This document shows, piece by piece, positions 1-8,804 of a DNA stretch of 64,000 bases (its first letter is position 1; each line of letters opens with the position of its first letter). Below the pieces are notes generated by a model. That model was not told the DNA's origin, searched no databases, and saw nothing but the letters and a program-made list of their open reading frames with translations. A program made the position numbers and the translations under genes. This DNA is from Enterovirga aerilata (GTDB taxonomy: Bacteria; Pseudomonadota; Alphaproteobacteria; Rhizobiales; Beijerinckiaceae). The stretch is from NCBI RefSeq assembly GCF_013044135.1, contig NZ_JABEPP010000002.1, positions 806,001-870,000 of the forward strand, written 5' to 3'.

Positions 1-861
1 GGCCATCTGGCGCGCCTGGCGGACGGTGAGCTTCTTGCCCGTCTCGAGCACGATCTCGCCGGTATCGGCATCGATCAGGTCGACGGTGGCCTTGAAGCCG
101 CGCATCTTCTCGGGATCGAACGGCACGCGCCAGCCGTCCTTGTCGCGCGTATAGACGACGCGCGAGTAGAACGTGTCGAGGATCTCCTCCGAATCGAGGC
201 CGAGCGCGAAGAGGAGCGACGTGACCGGGATCTTGCGCTTCCGGTCGATGCGCGCATGCACGATGTCCTTGGCGTCGAACTCGACGTCGAGCCAGGAGCC
301 GCGATACGGGATGATGCGGGCGGCGAAGAGCAGCTTGCCCGACGAATGCGTCTTGCCCTTGTCGTGGTCGAAGAACACGCCCGGCGAGCGGTGCATCTGC
401 GAGACGATGACGCGCTCGGTGCCGTTGACGATGAACGTGCCGTTCTCCGTCATGAGCGGCATCTCGCCCATGTAGACGTCCTGCTCCTTGATGTCCTTGA
501 CGGACTTCGCGCCCGTGTCGGGATCGACATCGAACACGATGAGCCGGAGCGTCACCTTCAGGGGCGCCGAGAAGGTCATGCCGCGCTGGCGGCACTCGTC
601 GACGTCGTATTTCGGCGGCTCGAAGGTGTACTTCACGAACTCGAGCAGCGCCGTGTTGGCGAAATCGGAAATCGGGAAGACGGACTTGAAGACGGACTGA
701 AGGCCCTCGTCGGGACGGCCGCCATTCGGCTCGTCCACCATCAGGAACTGGTCGTAGGACGCCTTCTGGACCTCGATGAGATTGGGCATCTCGACGGCTT
801 CGCCGAGCTTGCCGAAGAACTTACGGAGACGCTTGCGGCCTGCCAGCGTGCTGCCCATCAT
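1..861 (-). CDS. rpoB: RNA polymerase beta subunit (N-terminal part)
   Basis: The first 287 codons of the beta subunit of RNA polymerase; the rest lies beyond the left edge. The reverse strand opens ATG-ATG-GGC and encodes [11 protein letters not shown], then [17 protein letters not shown], the usual start of alphaproteobacterial RpoB. Later come the beta-lobe segment [14 protein letters not shown] and [22 protein letters not shown] ribosome binding site stands about 10 bases before the start; a second ATG follows directly, so the start could be one codon later. It follows rplL on the same strand, as expected for the rplJL-rpoBC operon, separated by a 296-base structured spacer. The reading frame is intact throughout the visible part. 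Confidence 0.97.
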   Translation of the reverse strand, partial: MMGSTLAGRKRLRKFFGKLGEAVEMPNLIEVQKASYDQFLMVDEPNGGRPDEGLQSVFKSVFPISDFANTALLEFVKYTFEPPKYDVDECRQRGMTFSAPLKVTLRLIVFDVDPDTGAKSVKDIKEQDVYMGEMPLMTENGTFIVNGTERVIVSQMHRSPGVFFDHDKGKTHSSGKLLFAARIIPYRGSWLDVEFDAKDIVHARIDRKRKIPVTSLLFALGLDSEEILDTFYSRVVYTRDKDGWRVPFDPEKMRGFKATVDLIDADTGEIVLETGKKLTVRQARQMA

Positions 862-880
862 GGACTTCGCTCCTTGTCGC

Positions 881-1069
881 GACTGACCGGGCGCCCTCCC
901 CGGAGGGAGCCTGGTCAGTCGCCGCCGCATCCCGCGGCGATCGGGTGGCCGGACGGGTGTCCGGAAAAGGTGCCGTCAGAACGGCAGACGGTCCCGGGCG
1001 GGAAACCCGGGACCGCGTGGACTGTCAGCTCTCCAACGTCCCCGCCATGGCCGGGCTTGACCCGGCCAT
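881..1069 (-). promoter_or_regulatory. Multi-hairpin rplL-rpoB intercistronic region
   Basis: The spacer between rplL and rpoB holds four successive inverted repeats. 881-888 pairs with 913-920, with an inner CCCTCC/GGAGGG stem, ending only 19 bases before the rpoB start. 971-976 pairs with 981-986. 989-998 pairs with 1006-1015, a perfect 10-bp stem with a 7-base loop. 1047-1055 pairs with 1061-1069, a copy of a dispersed palindrome. None has a T-run, so they do not look like standard terminators. In E. coli the same spacer carries a partial terminator and an RNase III processing site that lower rpoB expression relative to rplL; a similar role here is inference. Confidence 0.6.
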
Positions 1070-1157
1070 CCACGAGGGAGGGACGACGCGCCCGGCGAGA
1101 GATCCTCGGATCTCCGCTGCGCTCCGCCCGAGGATCGAGCTCAAGTTCGCCTGCGGC

Positions 1158-1538
1158 TTACTTAAGCTCGACCTTCGCGCCGGCCTTCTCGAGCTGCGCC
1201 TTGAGCTTCTCGGCATCCTCCTTGGAGACGCCTTCCTTGACGGGCTTGGGCGCGCCCTCGACGAGGTCCTTGGCCTCCTTGAGGCCGAGGCCGGTGATCG
1301 CGCGGACCTCCTTGATGACCTCGATCTTCTTGTCGCCCGCAGCTGCGAGGACGACCGTGAACTCGGTCTGCTCCTCGACAGCCGGCGCCGCCGCGCCGCC
1401 GCCGGCAGGACCGGCCGCCACCGCGACCGCAGCCGCGGCCGACACGCCCCACTTCTCCTCGAGCATCTTGGCCAGCTCGGCCGCCTCGAGGACGGTCAGG
1501 GACGAGAGATCGTCAACGATTTTCGCAAGATCTGCCAT
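1158..1538 (-). CDS. rplL: 50S ribosomal protein L7/L12
   Basis: The acidic stalk protein of the large ribosomal subunit, 126 residues, present as dimers bound to L10 and recruiting translation GTPases. The N-terminal dimerisation helices (residues 1-35) are followed by an Ala/Gly/Pro-rich hinge (about 37-55) and the conserved C-terminal domain, with [21 protein letters not shown] and a lysine/glutamate-rich end. Length and architecture are standard. It follows rplJ by 51 bases on the same strand and precedes rpoB. The start ATG has an AAGGATACC stretch upstream. Confidence 0.98.
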   Translation of the reverse strand: MADLAKIVDDLSSLTVLEAAELAKMLEEKWGVSAAAAVAVAAGPAGGGAAAPAVEEQTEFTVVLAAAGDKKIEVIKEVRAITGLGLKEAKDLVEGAPKPVKEGVSKEDAEKLKAQLEKAGAKVELK

Positions 1539-1589
1539 GAGATAGGTATCCTTGTAGGGTTCGAACAGGGGTGATGAGGTAAATCGGCC

Positions 1590-2108
1590 TCAGGCCGCCT
1601 CGTCCTTCTTGGCATAGGCCCCGAACACGCGGGCGAGCTTGGCCGCCGGCGCATTCGCGAGCTGGGCGAGCTTGGTGGCCGGCGCATTGACCAGGCCGAC
1701 CAGCTTCGCGCGCAGCTCGTCCAGGGAGGGCATGGTCGCAAGCGAGCGCACGCCTTCCGCGTTCAGAGCGGTCCTGCCCATCGCTCCGCCCAGGATGACC
1801 AGCTTGTCGTTGGCCTTGGCGAAGTCGACGGCGACCTTCGGCGCCGCGACCGGATCGCCCGAATAGGCGATCAGGGTGGGCCCCTTCATCAGGGGCTGGA
1901 TGGACGCGACGTCCGTGCCTTCGAGAGCGATCTTGGTGAGGCTGTTCTTGGTGACCTTCACGGTCGCGCCGGCCTGCTTCATCTGCGTGCGCAGCTTCTG
2001 CATGTCGGCAACCGTGAGGCCCTTGTAGTGGGCCACGACCACCACGGACGTCTTCGAGAAGACGCCGTTGAGGCTCGTGACGAGCTCGCGTTTCGCTGCT
2101 CTATCCAC
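1590..2108 (-). CDS. rplJ: 50S ribosomal protein L10
   Basis: L10 anchors the L7/L12 dimers to 23S rRNA, forming the ribosomal stalk base; 172 residues, the normal length. N-terminal [10 protein letters not shown] and [19 protein letters not shown] are typical, and the C-terminal alanine-rich helix (from about residue 130) is the L7/L12 binding region. The start is GTG (2106-2108), preceded by GGAGAG at good spacing; no nearer ATG fits the conserved N-terminus. L10 or the L10-L12 complex is known to repress its own mRNA in bacteria, and a hairpin leader lies directly upstream here. Confidence 0.97.
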   Translation of the reverse strand: MDRAAKRELVTSLNGVFSKTSVVVVAHYKGLTVADMQKLRTQMKQAGATVKVTKNSLTKIALEGTDVASIQPLMKGPTLIAYSGDPVAAPKVAVDFAKANDKLVILGGAMGRTALNAEGVRSLATMPSLDELRAKLVGLVNAPATKLAQLANAPAAKLARVFGAYAKKDEAA

Positions 2109-2111
2109 TTG

Positions 2112-2173
2112 CTCTCTCCAGTCCGGGCGTTTCCGCCCGGGCAGGACGGAACCGGTATTCGGTCCCGCCGGTT
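2112..2173 (-). promoter_or_regulatory. Candidate rplJ leader structure
   Basis: Immediately upstream of the rplJ ribosome binding site are two inverted repeats on the coding strand. One is a 7-bp CCGGGCG/CGCCCGG stem closed by a GAAA tetraloop (2123-2140). The other is a 6-bp AACCGG/CCGGTT stem (2150-2155 with 2168-2173). The position matches the autoregulatory L10 leader found in other bacteria, where L10 binds its own mRNA. I cannot show the specific L10-binding kink-turn by eye, so the assignment is inference from place and structure. Confidence 0.4.
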
Positions 2174-2603
2174 ACGTTTGCCGCGCCGGGCGAGCCCAGC
2201 GCGACGCTCAAGCGCCCTGTCCGCCCCGTCCCGTCCGGCGGCGCCGGTCGGCTCTGGGCGAGATGGTTCGAACCGTCTACAAATCCCGCTCGGAGGCGGG
2301 CCTCGATTCGGCTTCCCCGTCTGTGCAGGCGGATATTAAGCCGCGAGGCCCGAGAGCCCCTTGGCGCCTGCAGTCTCGGACAGAACATGGCCGGATCGGA
2401 CGCGAGGCATCGCCCCGGCCCGCCGGCCGCCTCCGCCCGGTCGCCCGGACGGAATGCAAACACGATCACCGGCCGAACGGCCGGCTCTCGCATGAATGTG
2501 GAGACATGACTCGTCTCTTATCCCGTCCTTCGGTGGATGCCAAGGGCCGGGACGGCGTTGCGGCGAAAAGTCAAGCCTCCCGCCGCAACGTCCGCAAAGT
2601 CGC
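2174..2603. other. rplA-rplJ spacer without a gene
   Basis: This stretch between rplA and rplJ has no convincing coding frame. Just after the rplA stop is a perfect 10-bp inverted repeat (2556-2565 with 2581-2590, 15-base loop), which may end or stabilise the rplKA transcript but lacks a T-run. The remainder is long enough to hold a promoter for rplJL-rpoBC; I see no clear -35/-10 pair. Confidence 0.45.
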
Positions 2604-3305
<702 letters not shown>

Positions 3306-3317
3306 CGTTCCGCCTCC

Positions 3318-3767
3318 CTACGCCTTGACCTCGAGGCCCATGGCCCGGGCGGAGCCCCGGATCATGGACATCGCAGCGTCGATCGTGTCGCAGTTCATGT
3401 CGACCATCTTCTTCTCCGCAATCTCGCGGATCTGGGCTTCCGTGATGGAGCCGACGGTCGGGCCCTTGCCGGGCGTCTTGGAGCCGGAGGCGGGTTTCTT
3501 CCCGAGCTTCAGGCCGGCGGCGCGCTTGAGGAAGTAGGTCACCGGCGGCTGCTTCATCTCGAAGGTGAAGGAGCGGTCCTGGTACGCCGTTATGACGACC
3601 GGGATCGGCGTGCCCTTCTCCATCTGCGCGGTGCGCGCGTTGAAGGCCTTGCAGAACTCCATGATGTTGAGGCCGCGCTGACCGAGCGCGGGACCGATGG
3701 GCGGCGACGGGTTGGCCGCGCCGGCGGGTACCTGAAGCTTCACGTAGCCCGTGATCTTCTTGGCCAT
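3318..3767 (-). CDS. rplK: 50S ribosomal protein L11
   Basis: L11 is part of the GTPase-associated centre of the large subunit and is needed for stringent-response activation by RelA-type enzymes; an Rsh protein is encoded later in this window. The 149-residue protein shows [24 protein letters not shown] at the start (proline-rich hinge) and a C-terminal rRNA-binding domain ending in [12 protein letters not shown]. Length and sequence are canonical. It is the first gene of the rplKA pair, after nusG and a hairpin-rich 275-base spacer. Confidence 0.98.
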   Translation of the reverse strand: MAKKITGYVKLQVPAGAANPSPPIGPALGQRGLNIMEFCKAFNARTAQMEKGTPIPVVITAYQDRSFTFEMKQPPVTYFLKRAAGLKLGKKPASGSKTPGKGPTVGSITEAQIREIAEKKMVDMNCDTIDAAMSMIRGSARAMGLEVKA

Positions 3768-3889
3768 GGGAACACTCCCGTTATGTCCCGAAACTCGGCT
3801 GCCGGCCGGGCGCGGGACGTTTCAGAAGCCGCGGTGCGATCCCGTTCGCAGGCCCGGCTGGCGACCGGGCGGGACCTCCCGCGGATTTG

Positions 3890-4029
3890 CCGGCGGGCCG
3901 AAGCCCGCCGGTCGATCGGGGAACGAGCCCCGAAACCCTGTCCTTGTCGTCACCGAGCTTGTCCCGGTGACCCCGATGCGTGGAAGCGCTGCGGCTGTCC
4001 GATCGGGGTGGCCGGGACAAGCCCGGCCA
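3890..4029. repeat. Hairpin and palindrome cluster between nusG and rplK
   Basis: Three inverted repeats lie in the nusG-rplK spacer. One is CCGGCGGGC/GCCCGCCGG with a 4-base loop (3890-3911). Another is GTCACCG/CGGTGAC (3949-3955 with 3965-3971). The last is TGGCCGGG/CCCGGCCA with a 5-base loop (4009-4029). The last two together form a GTCA...TGAC-bounded unit that matches, in plan, the repeat at 23577-23647 and the palindrome at 1047-1069. The spacer may also contain a promoter for rplKA, but none is evident by eye. Confidence 0.6.
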
Positions 4030-4042
4030 TGACGCCGAGGAG

Positions 4043-4576
4043 CTAGCCCTTCTCGACCTGCCCGTATTCGAGCTCGACCGGGGTGGCGCGGCCGAAGATC
4101 GACACCGCGACCTTGAGCCGGGCGCGCGCCTCGTCGACCTCCTCGACGGTGCCGTTGAAGGAGGCGAAGGGCCCGTCGGCCACCCGCACCGTCTCGCCGA
4201 CCTCGAAGGAGACGGAGGGCTTCGGCCGCTCGATCCCCTCGGCGACCTGCCCCTTGATCCGCTCGGCCTCCGCATCCGGGATCGGGACCGGCTTCGCCTT
4301 GTCGGCGCCGAGGAAGCCCGTGACCTTCGGGGTGTTCTTGATGAGGTGGTACACGTCGTCCGTGAGGTCGCACTTCACCAGCACGTAGCCGGGGAAGAAC
4401 TTGCGCTCGGCATCCACCTTCCGGCCGCGCCGAACCTCGACGACCTTCTCGAGCGGAACCAGGATCTCCTCGAACTTGTCCGAGAGCCCCCGCTGCGCCG
4501 CCTGATCCTTGATGGAGGCCGCGACCTTGTTCTCGAAATTCGAATAGGCGTGGACGATGTACCAGCGCTTGGCCAT
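4043..4576 (-). CDS. nusG: Transcription termination/antitermination factor NusG
   Basis: NusG binds RNA polymerase, promotes processive elongation and contacts Rho or ribosomal protein S10. The 177-residue product starts [19 protein letters not shown], has [16 protein letters not shown] and [13 protein letters not shown] in the NGN domain, and the C-terminal KOW domain with [19 protein letters not shown] and [15 protein letters not shown]. Length is standard for alphaproteobacteria. It is 12 bases after secE on the same strand, the usual secE-nusG pair. Confidence 0.98.
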   Translation of the reverse strand: MAKRWYIVHAYSNFENKVAASIKDQAAQRGLSDKFEEILVPLEKVVEVRRGRKVDAERKFFPGYVLVKCDLTDDVYHLIKNTPKVTGFLGADKAKPVPIPDAEAERIKGQVAEGIERPKPSVSFEVGETVRVADGPFASFNGTVEEVDEARARLKVAVSIFGRATPVELEYGQVEKG

Positions 4577-4588
4577 GTGTCGTGTCTC

Positions 4589-4840
4589 TTACCCGCCGAT
4601 CCCGAGAATGAGGCCCACCGCCTTCTGCAGCACGAAGTCGGTCAGGAGAAAGAACGCGCTCGCCACCACGACCATGACGAAGACGAGGCCCGTCGTGATC
4701 ACCGTCTCCCGGCGCGAGGGCCAGGTGACCTTCTCGCCTTCGGCGCGGACCTGAGCGAAGAACTCGAAGACGCCCGTCCGCGGCTTCTTCCTCTCCGTGC
4801 CCGTTGGCCCCGTGGGGCGGGCGGCGTGCAACTTCGACAT
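4589..4840 (-). CDS. secE: Preprotein translocase subunit SecE
   Basis: The small essential subunit of the SecYEG inner-membrane channel. From the ATG at 4840 the protein is 83 residues: a polar N-terminus, the conserved amphipathic segment FEFFAQVRAEGEKVTWPSRRE (about 25-45), then one transmembrane helix (about 48-72). A TTG eight codons further upstream also lies in frame, but the ATG gives the usual short alphaproteobacterial form with a single membrane segment. It sits between tRNA-Trp and nusG, the common arrangement in this class. Confidence 0.95.
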   Translation of the reverse strand: MSKLHAARPTGPTGTERKKPRTGVFEFFAQVRAEGEKVTWPSRRETVITTGLVFVMVVVASAFFLLTDFVLQKAVGLILGIGG

Positions 4841-4988
4841 CGTGATAAAGCTCTGCCCGGCCAAACCGGAATAGCGCGGGCAGCCTTCCGGCTCACCGCG
4901 CCTGCATCCAACTTGGCGTGAGATCGCGCTCGCTTAGCCGAACTTCAAGCGCTTGTCATCTGCCGCGCGGCCGAAGAGGCGGATGCGC

Positions 4989-5065
4989 TGGCAGGAGTGG
5001 AGGGACTCGAACCCCCAACCCCCGGTTTTGGAGACCGGTGCTCTAACCAGTTGAGCTACACTCCT
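4989..5065 (-). tRNA. tRNA-Trp (CCA)
   Basis: Read on the reverse strand, AGGAGTG at the 5' end pairs with CACTCCT at the 3' end, followed by discriminator G and an encoded CCA (4989-4991). The D-arm has AGCTCAACTGGTTAGAGC, the anticodon loop is CTCCAAA with anticodon CCA, and the T-arm has GGTTCGAGTCC. It lies upstream of secE, as in many alphaproteobacteria, where a tuf gene often precedes it; no tuf gene is found here. Confidence 0.97.
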
Positions 5066-5139
5066 CCGCCGCGGGGGCTTCCCCCGCGACGCAGGCCCTC
5101 TAGCACATCACCCGGCGCGAATGCCAGACCGGCGCGCCA

Positions 5140-6111
5140 TCAGGAGCCCGCGAGGGCATCGGCAGCGCGGGCGACGGCTTCGGTCGCCGCGTAATGGACC
5201 ATGTGACCCGCGCCAGGCACGATGGCGAGCGCGCTCGTCGGCAGCTCCCGGTGCAGCCGGACCGATTGCCGCTGGAGATCGGCGATCCGGTCCCCCTCCC
5301 CGGCCATGATCACGATGGGCAGCTGGAGCTCGCGATAGCGCCGGCTCAGCGCATACGCGGCCGGGACCATGTAGGCGGTCTCCTCGGCGCTCGCCCGCAA
5401 CTGCCTGGGGCGCAGCGTCATCGCGACCGGAAACCGCGTGCGGAAGCGCGAATCCACCGGAAGCGGCTGGAAGATGCGCTTGAGAAGCCCCGGCAGGACC
5501 GCCCGGGCAAGAATCGGCGCGACCGTATGGGCCGCGAGATCGCCGAGGGCCGGGACCGCCGGGCCTGACAGCAGCGCCACGTCGAGCCGCGCGGTCGGGT
5601 AGTAGTAGCCGGAGAGGAGGAGAAGCGCCCTCGCCCGCTCCGGCGCGTCCAGCGCCAGCGCGAGGGCGACCAGCGCGCCCCAGGAATGCCCGACCACGAC
5701 CGGACTTTCGACACCCAGCCGGTCGAGGAGCTGCACCATGACCTGCGCCTGCTTCTCGGGCGACCACAGGGTGCCGCGCGGCCGGTCGGAATAGCCGTAG
5801 CCGGGACGGTCCGGCACGATGACCCGGTGGTTCCGCGCGAGCCGCTCGACCAGCCCGCTCGCGACCATGTCCTCCGATGTCGCACCGTTGCCGTGCAGGA
5901 GCAGGATCGGGCTGCCCGCGCCGCGGTCGAGATAATGCAGCCGCAGCCCGTCCAGGTCGACGAAGCGTCCGGCGGGCGGGTTGTCGCTCTCCGCGCGCTC
6001 GGCCGCGATGCGGTTGAAGAGAGACGCCGCGCCAAGCGCGGCGCCAGCGGCGGCGACGCCGCCGACGAGCTTCCATGGCACGCGCCTCGTCCACGCTCGC
6101 CCCACCCTCAT
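5140..6111 (-). CDS. Alpha/beta-fold hydrolase
   Basis: A 323-residue alpha/beta hydrolase, probably an esterase, lipase or haloperoxidase-like enzyme; the substrate is unknown. An N-terminal hydrophobic stretch (about 13-30) may be a membrane anchor. The oxyanion motif LLHGNGA lies at 71-77, the nucleophile Ser143 is in GHSWGA, the acid is probably Asp274 in GEGDRIAD, and the base is His303 in GAGHMVHY, so the triad is complete. It stands alone downstream of tRNA-Trp on the same strand, in the accessory stretch that separates tRNA-Trp from tRNA-Gly. Family assignment is firm; function is not. Confidence 0.85.
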   Translation of the reverse strand: MRVGRAWTRRVPWKLVGGVAAAGAALGAASLFNRIAAERAESDNPPAGRFVDLDGLRLHYLDRGAGSPILLLHGNGATSEDMVASGLVERLARNHRVIVPDRPGYGYSDRPRGTLWSPEKQAQVMVQLLDRLGVESPVVVGHSWGALVALALALDAPERARALLLLSGYYYPTARLDVALLSGPAVPALGDLAAHTVAPILARAVLPGLLKRIFQPLPVDSRFRTRFPVAMTLRPRQLRASAEETAYMVPAAYALSRRYRELQLPIVIMAGEGDRIADLQRQSVRLHRELPTSALAIVPGAGHMVHYAATEAVARAADALAGS

Positions 6112-6225
6112 CCCCCTGGTCGTCGCTCGAGCCGCTCGATTCCGAGCGAGAACCGATCGGGCGGGCGGGATGTTCCTGCGCGGCCCGTCCCCGCGACGGA
6201 GCGGCGCGGAGACGGAGCTTCGGGC

Positions 6226-6453
6226 TCAGCGCGCCTGCTGCGTCGCGGCGTTGAGCATCTCCGCGATCCGGTCCGCCTGTCCCCGCACGACGACAGGCTC
6301 CTTCCCCGAGATCGAGATCATCGCCATATCCGGCCCCGTGCTGGTCACGGACGAGACGAAGCACGGATTGACGTAGACGGGCCGGTCCTTCCAGTTGCCC
6401 ACCGCCTGCGAGAAGGCGATGAGCTTGCAGGCCAGGAGCGCGGTCGGAAGCAT
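6226..6453 (-). CDS. Hypothetical small protein
   Basis: A 75-residue protein of unknown function. The first 15 residues are hydrophobic but short of a clear signal peptide. The middle has RPVYVNPCFVSSVTS and the rest predicts a beta-strand pair followed by the helix QADRIAEMLNAA. The pattern loosely resembles the small FlbD-like/DUF type in which a short beta fold carries VNP..I..V; this is only a resemblance. The ATG has a GAGGA site at proper spacing, which supports it as a real gene. It is 114 bases upstream of the hydrolase gene on the same strand. Confidence 0.6.
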   Translation of the reverse strand: MLPTALLACKLIAFSQAVGNWKDRPVYVNPCFVSSVTSTGPDMAMISISGKEPVVVRGQADRIAEMLNAATQQAR

Positions 6454-6939
6454 CGTCGGATCCTCTTCGGCCGGATCGCCGCACGGTCCCGAGGCGCTTC
6501 ACGTCCGGGCCAGACAGCACTCGGGGGACGGCCCCGGCCGAGCCGTCCTCGACCAAGCCTCTGACGGAACCGAACCCTCGTCATCAGCCTGAATGGCTGA
6601 TTCGTTGCGGAACGCGGCTCGCTGGCCGGCAAAGGCCCGCTTACCGAGCCCTCGAAATTCCTCGCGTCTCGCCTTGGTCCTCCCCAAGACGGGCCTGCGA
6701 GGTCGCTGAAACGCCCAGCGCATGGCTGTTATCATGGGGACGGACCGAGATCGACGGAGCGTGGGCGGCGACCGCCTCCTGATTGGCTCTGGCCAGGACG
6801 CTTCCCTGGACAGCGCGGACCAGGGCTTCCCGGCCTCCGGCAGTCGTGCGGCCCGTCCCCTGCCGTGCAGCGCGCGCCAGCTCTCCGCCTTGACGCGCAT
6901 CGCCCAACCGGAAATGTCACGCGGTCAGAGGAGGGACTG
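6454..6939. other. Gene-poor spacer, possible island boundary
   Basis: No frame here has convincing coding character, although several long antisense frames exist because of high GC. It contains the tRNA-Gly-like fragment at 6567-6599 and, at its right end, the GAGGAGGGA ribosome binding site of the dienelactone hydrolase gene. The sequence from 6600 to 6930 was not recognisable as any family on either strand. Confidence 0.5.
6567..6599 (-). repeat. tRNA-Gly fragment (possible att remnant)
   Basis: Positions 6567-6599 match 14813-14845 inside the intact tRNA-Gly(TCC), in the same orientation. The shared core CGAACCCTCGTCATCAGC is identical over 18 bases, and about 28 of 33 positions match overall. 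The core covers the T-arm, variable region and 3' side of the anticodon stem; the acceptor stem is not preserved. The copy cannot be a working tRNA. A partial tRNA copy lying on the 3' side of the intact gene is the classic trace of integration at a tRNA, though the loss of the acceptor end means this one is decayed. Confidence 0.65.
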
Positions 6940-7671
6940 GTGGGCCAGAGCATTCGGATCAGGTCGGCGGATGGCGGCACCTTCGACGCCTATCTTGCTG
7001 CCGACACCTCACCGCGCGGAGTGGCCGTCCTGCTGCTGCCGGAGATGTTCGGAGTGACACCAGCCATGATGGAGGCGGCGGAGGACTTTGCGGCCGACGG
7101 CTTCACCACTCTCGTGCCGAACCTGTTCTGGCGCGATGCGGCGCCCGGTACGCTCGCCTATGACGGTCCGGAGCGCGAGGCGGCGCACAACCGTCTCGAA
7201 GCGATGGACCGCGATCTGGCGGTCGAGGATATCGGGGCCGCGCTCGCCGCGTTTCGGGCTCTGCCGGGGGTGCCGCAAAAGGTCGTGGCGGTCGGACATT
7301 GCGTCGGCGGGCGGCTCGCCGTGCTCGCGATGGTCCGAACGGATCTCGACGGTGCGGTCAGCTATTACGGCCTCGGCATCTCCAGCCAGGGCGCGGAGCT
7401 TGCGACCATCCGCGGCCCCATCCAGCTGCATTACGGCCTCGCCGATCCCTACGTGCCCCTGCCCGAGATCGAGGCCGTGAAGGCGCATGCAGCCGGCAAT
7501 CCGAATATCGAAATCCTCGAATATCCGGGCGCGGGCCATTCGTTCTGCAATCCGTATCGGCCCATGTTCAGCCCGAGCGACGCCCGCCGGGTGCGTATGA
7601 GGACGATCGAACTGCTCGAGCGCGTGGAGCGGAATGCGGCCTGTCCCGCATCCCTCACGCCCGAATCTTGA
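6940..7671 (+). CDS. Dienelactone hydrolase family protein
   Basis: A 243-residue dienelactone-hydrolase-family enzyme, which opens enol-lactones or hydrolyses related esters in the cytoplasm. The catalytic triad is Cys121 in GHCVGG, Asp169 in GLADPYVPL and His200 in GAGHSF; the N-terminal Glu35 in LPEMFG is the residue that in true DLH holds the cysteine. The start chosen is GTG at 6940, with GAGGAGGGA 5 bases upstream; an in-frame upstream ATG at 6865 has no such site. It precedes the binding-protein gene at 7784 by 112 bases on the same strand, so it may process the substrate that the importer brings in (inference). Confidence 0.88.
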   Translation: MGQSIRIRSADGGTFDAYLAADTSPRGVAVLLLPEMFGVTPAMMEAAEDFAADGFTTLVPNLFWRDAAPGTLAYDGPEREAAHNRLEAMDRDLAVEDIGAALAAFRALPGVPQKVVAVGHCVGGRLAVLAMVRTDLDGAVSYYGLGISSQGAELATIRGPIQLHYGLADPYVPLPEIEAVKAHAAGNPNIEILEYPGAGHSFCNPYRPMFSPSDARRVRMRTIELLERVERNAACPASLTPES

Positions 7672-7783
7672 CCAGAGCCGCAGCATTATCGGCATTGCTC
7701 TGGAATTTCGATTTTCCTAGGTTCCTCGCGGAGCGTCCCCCGCGCCGCAGGCGTTCGGGCTTCGTGTGCCGGAGGAGAATCGT

Positions 7784-8770
7784 ATGTCTACGTTGAGCAA
7801 CATGTCGCGCGCCCTGCGGCTCGCCGCGGCGGGCTTCCTTGCCCTAGGCCTGGTGAATGGCGCGGCCAGCTCCGCCGAGCTCACAAAGCTGCGCGTCAGC
7901 ACCATTCCGATCGCGGACACGGCTTCGTTCGAAGTGGCGCGGCAGAAGGGGTTCTTCGCCGCCGAAGGGCTCGAGATCGACACAACTCCCACCTCCGGCG
8001 GCGCGGTCGGCATTCCGGCCCTCATGTCGGGTCAGCTTCAGATCGCCTACAGCAACGTCGTCTCGATCGTTCTGGCGGCCTCGCAGGGGCTCGACCTCGT
8101 GATCGTCGCGGCGGCGGACGAGACGGGAGACGCCCCGCCCGACCTCGCGGGGCTCGTCACCAAACCGGGCGCGGGCTTCAAGGACGGCAAGGCACTCGAG
8201 GGAAAGCGAATCGCCGTCAACTCCCGCAACAACATCATCTGGCTCTATACCCGGGAGTGGATCGCGAAAACCGGAGGCGACCCGAACAAGGTCAACTACA
8301 TCGAGGTGCCGTTCCCGCAGATGACGGACGCCGTGCTGCAGGGCCGGGTGGATGCGGCCATGCTCGTCGAACCGTTCCTGTCGGGCGGGCTGAACAGCAA
8401 GCAGCTCGAGACCGTGGGCTGGCCCTACAGCACTGTCCAGAAGCGGCTGCCGGTGTCGCAATTTGCGACCACTCGCGCCTATGCCGAGGCGAACCCCGAG
8501 ATCCTGGAGAAGTTCAGGCGCGCTCTCGCCAAAGCGACCGACTGGACAAACGCCAACATTCAGTCGGACGAATTCCTGGGCATCCTGTCGGGCTACACCA
8601 AGGCTCCCGTCGAACGCATCAAGGCGGCGACCATGCCCATTTTCGTAACGACGGTCGACCCTGCGAGCGTCGAGTTCGTCGCCTCGCTCATGAAGCGCCA
8701 CGGCATCCTCAGGAACGAGGTGGACGCCGCGGCGCTGATCCACCCAGCGGTGAGGGTCAGCAGGAAGTGA
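7784..8770 (+). CDS. ABC transporter substrate-binding protein (NMT1/SsuA-like), first copy
   Basis: A 328-residue periplasmic binding protein of the NMT1/ThiY/SsuA superfamily, which feeds small organic molecules (sulfonates, pyrimidines, aromatics) to an ABC importer. A Sec signal peptide spans about 1-30 (ending near AASSA). The mature part has VSTIPIADTASFEVARQKGF and SGGAVGIPALMSG, and YSNVV. The start is the ATG at 7784 with GGAGGAG 6 bases before it. It is closely similar to the protein encoded at 9637-10587. The gene runs toward the permease gene at 8792, with 21 bases between the stops; its own permease is presumably in that opposite-strand operon. Confidence 0.9.
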   Translation: MSTLSNMSRALRLAAAGFLALGLVNGAASSAELTKLRVSTIPIADTASFEVARQKGFFAAEGLEIDTTPTSGGAVGIPALMSGQLQIAYSNVVSIVLAASQGLDLVIVAAADETGDAPPDLAGLVTKPGAGFKDGKALEGKRIAVNSRNNIIWLYTREWIAKTGGDPNKVNYIEVPFPQMTDAVLQGRVDAAMLVEPFLSGGLNSKQLETVGWPYSTVQKRLPVSQFATTRAYAEANPEILEKFRRALAKATDWTNANIQSDEFLGILSGYTKAPVERIKAATMPIFVTTVDPASVEFVASLMKRHGILRNEVDAAALIHPAVRVSRK

Positions 8771-8781
8771 GGGCTTCGGCG

Positions 8782-8804
8782 GGGCCGCGGGTCAGCCGCG
8801 GCCC
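8782..8804. terminator. Palindrome between convergent transporter genes
   Basis: A perfect 9-bp inverted repeat (GGGCCGCGG/CCGCGGCCC, 5-base loop) sits between the stop of the plus-strand binding-protein gene and the end of the minus-strand permease gene, overlapping the last permease codons. It has no T-run on either side, so it may be a weak bidirectional terminator or an RNA end stabiliser. Confidence 0.4.

Noticed and set aside
256-1545. Very long plus-strand open frame opposite rpoB and rplL
   Set aside because: It is the antisense shadow of rpoB and rplL, with Arg/Leu/Asp-rich composition and no family resemblance.
2556-2590. Intrinsic terminator after rplA
   Set aside because: The 10-bp stem is perfect but has a 15-base loop and no T-run, so it is listed only within the spacer entry.
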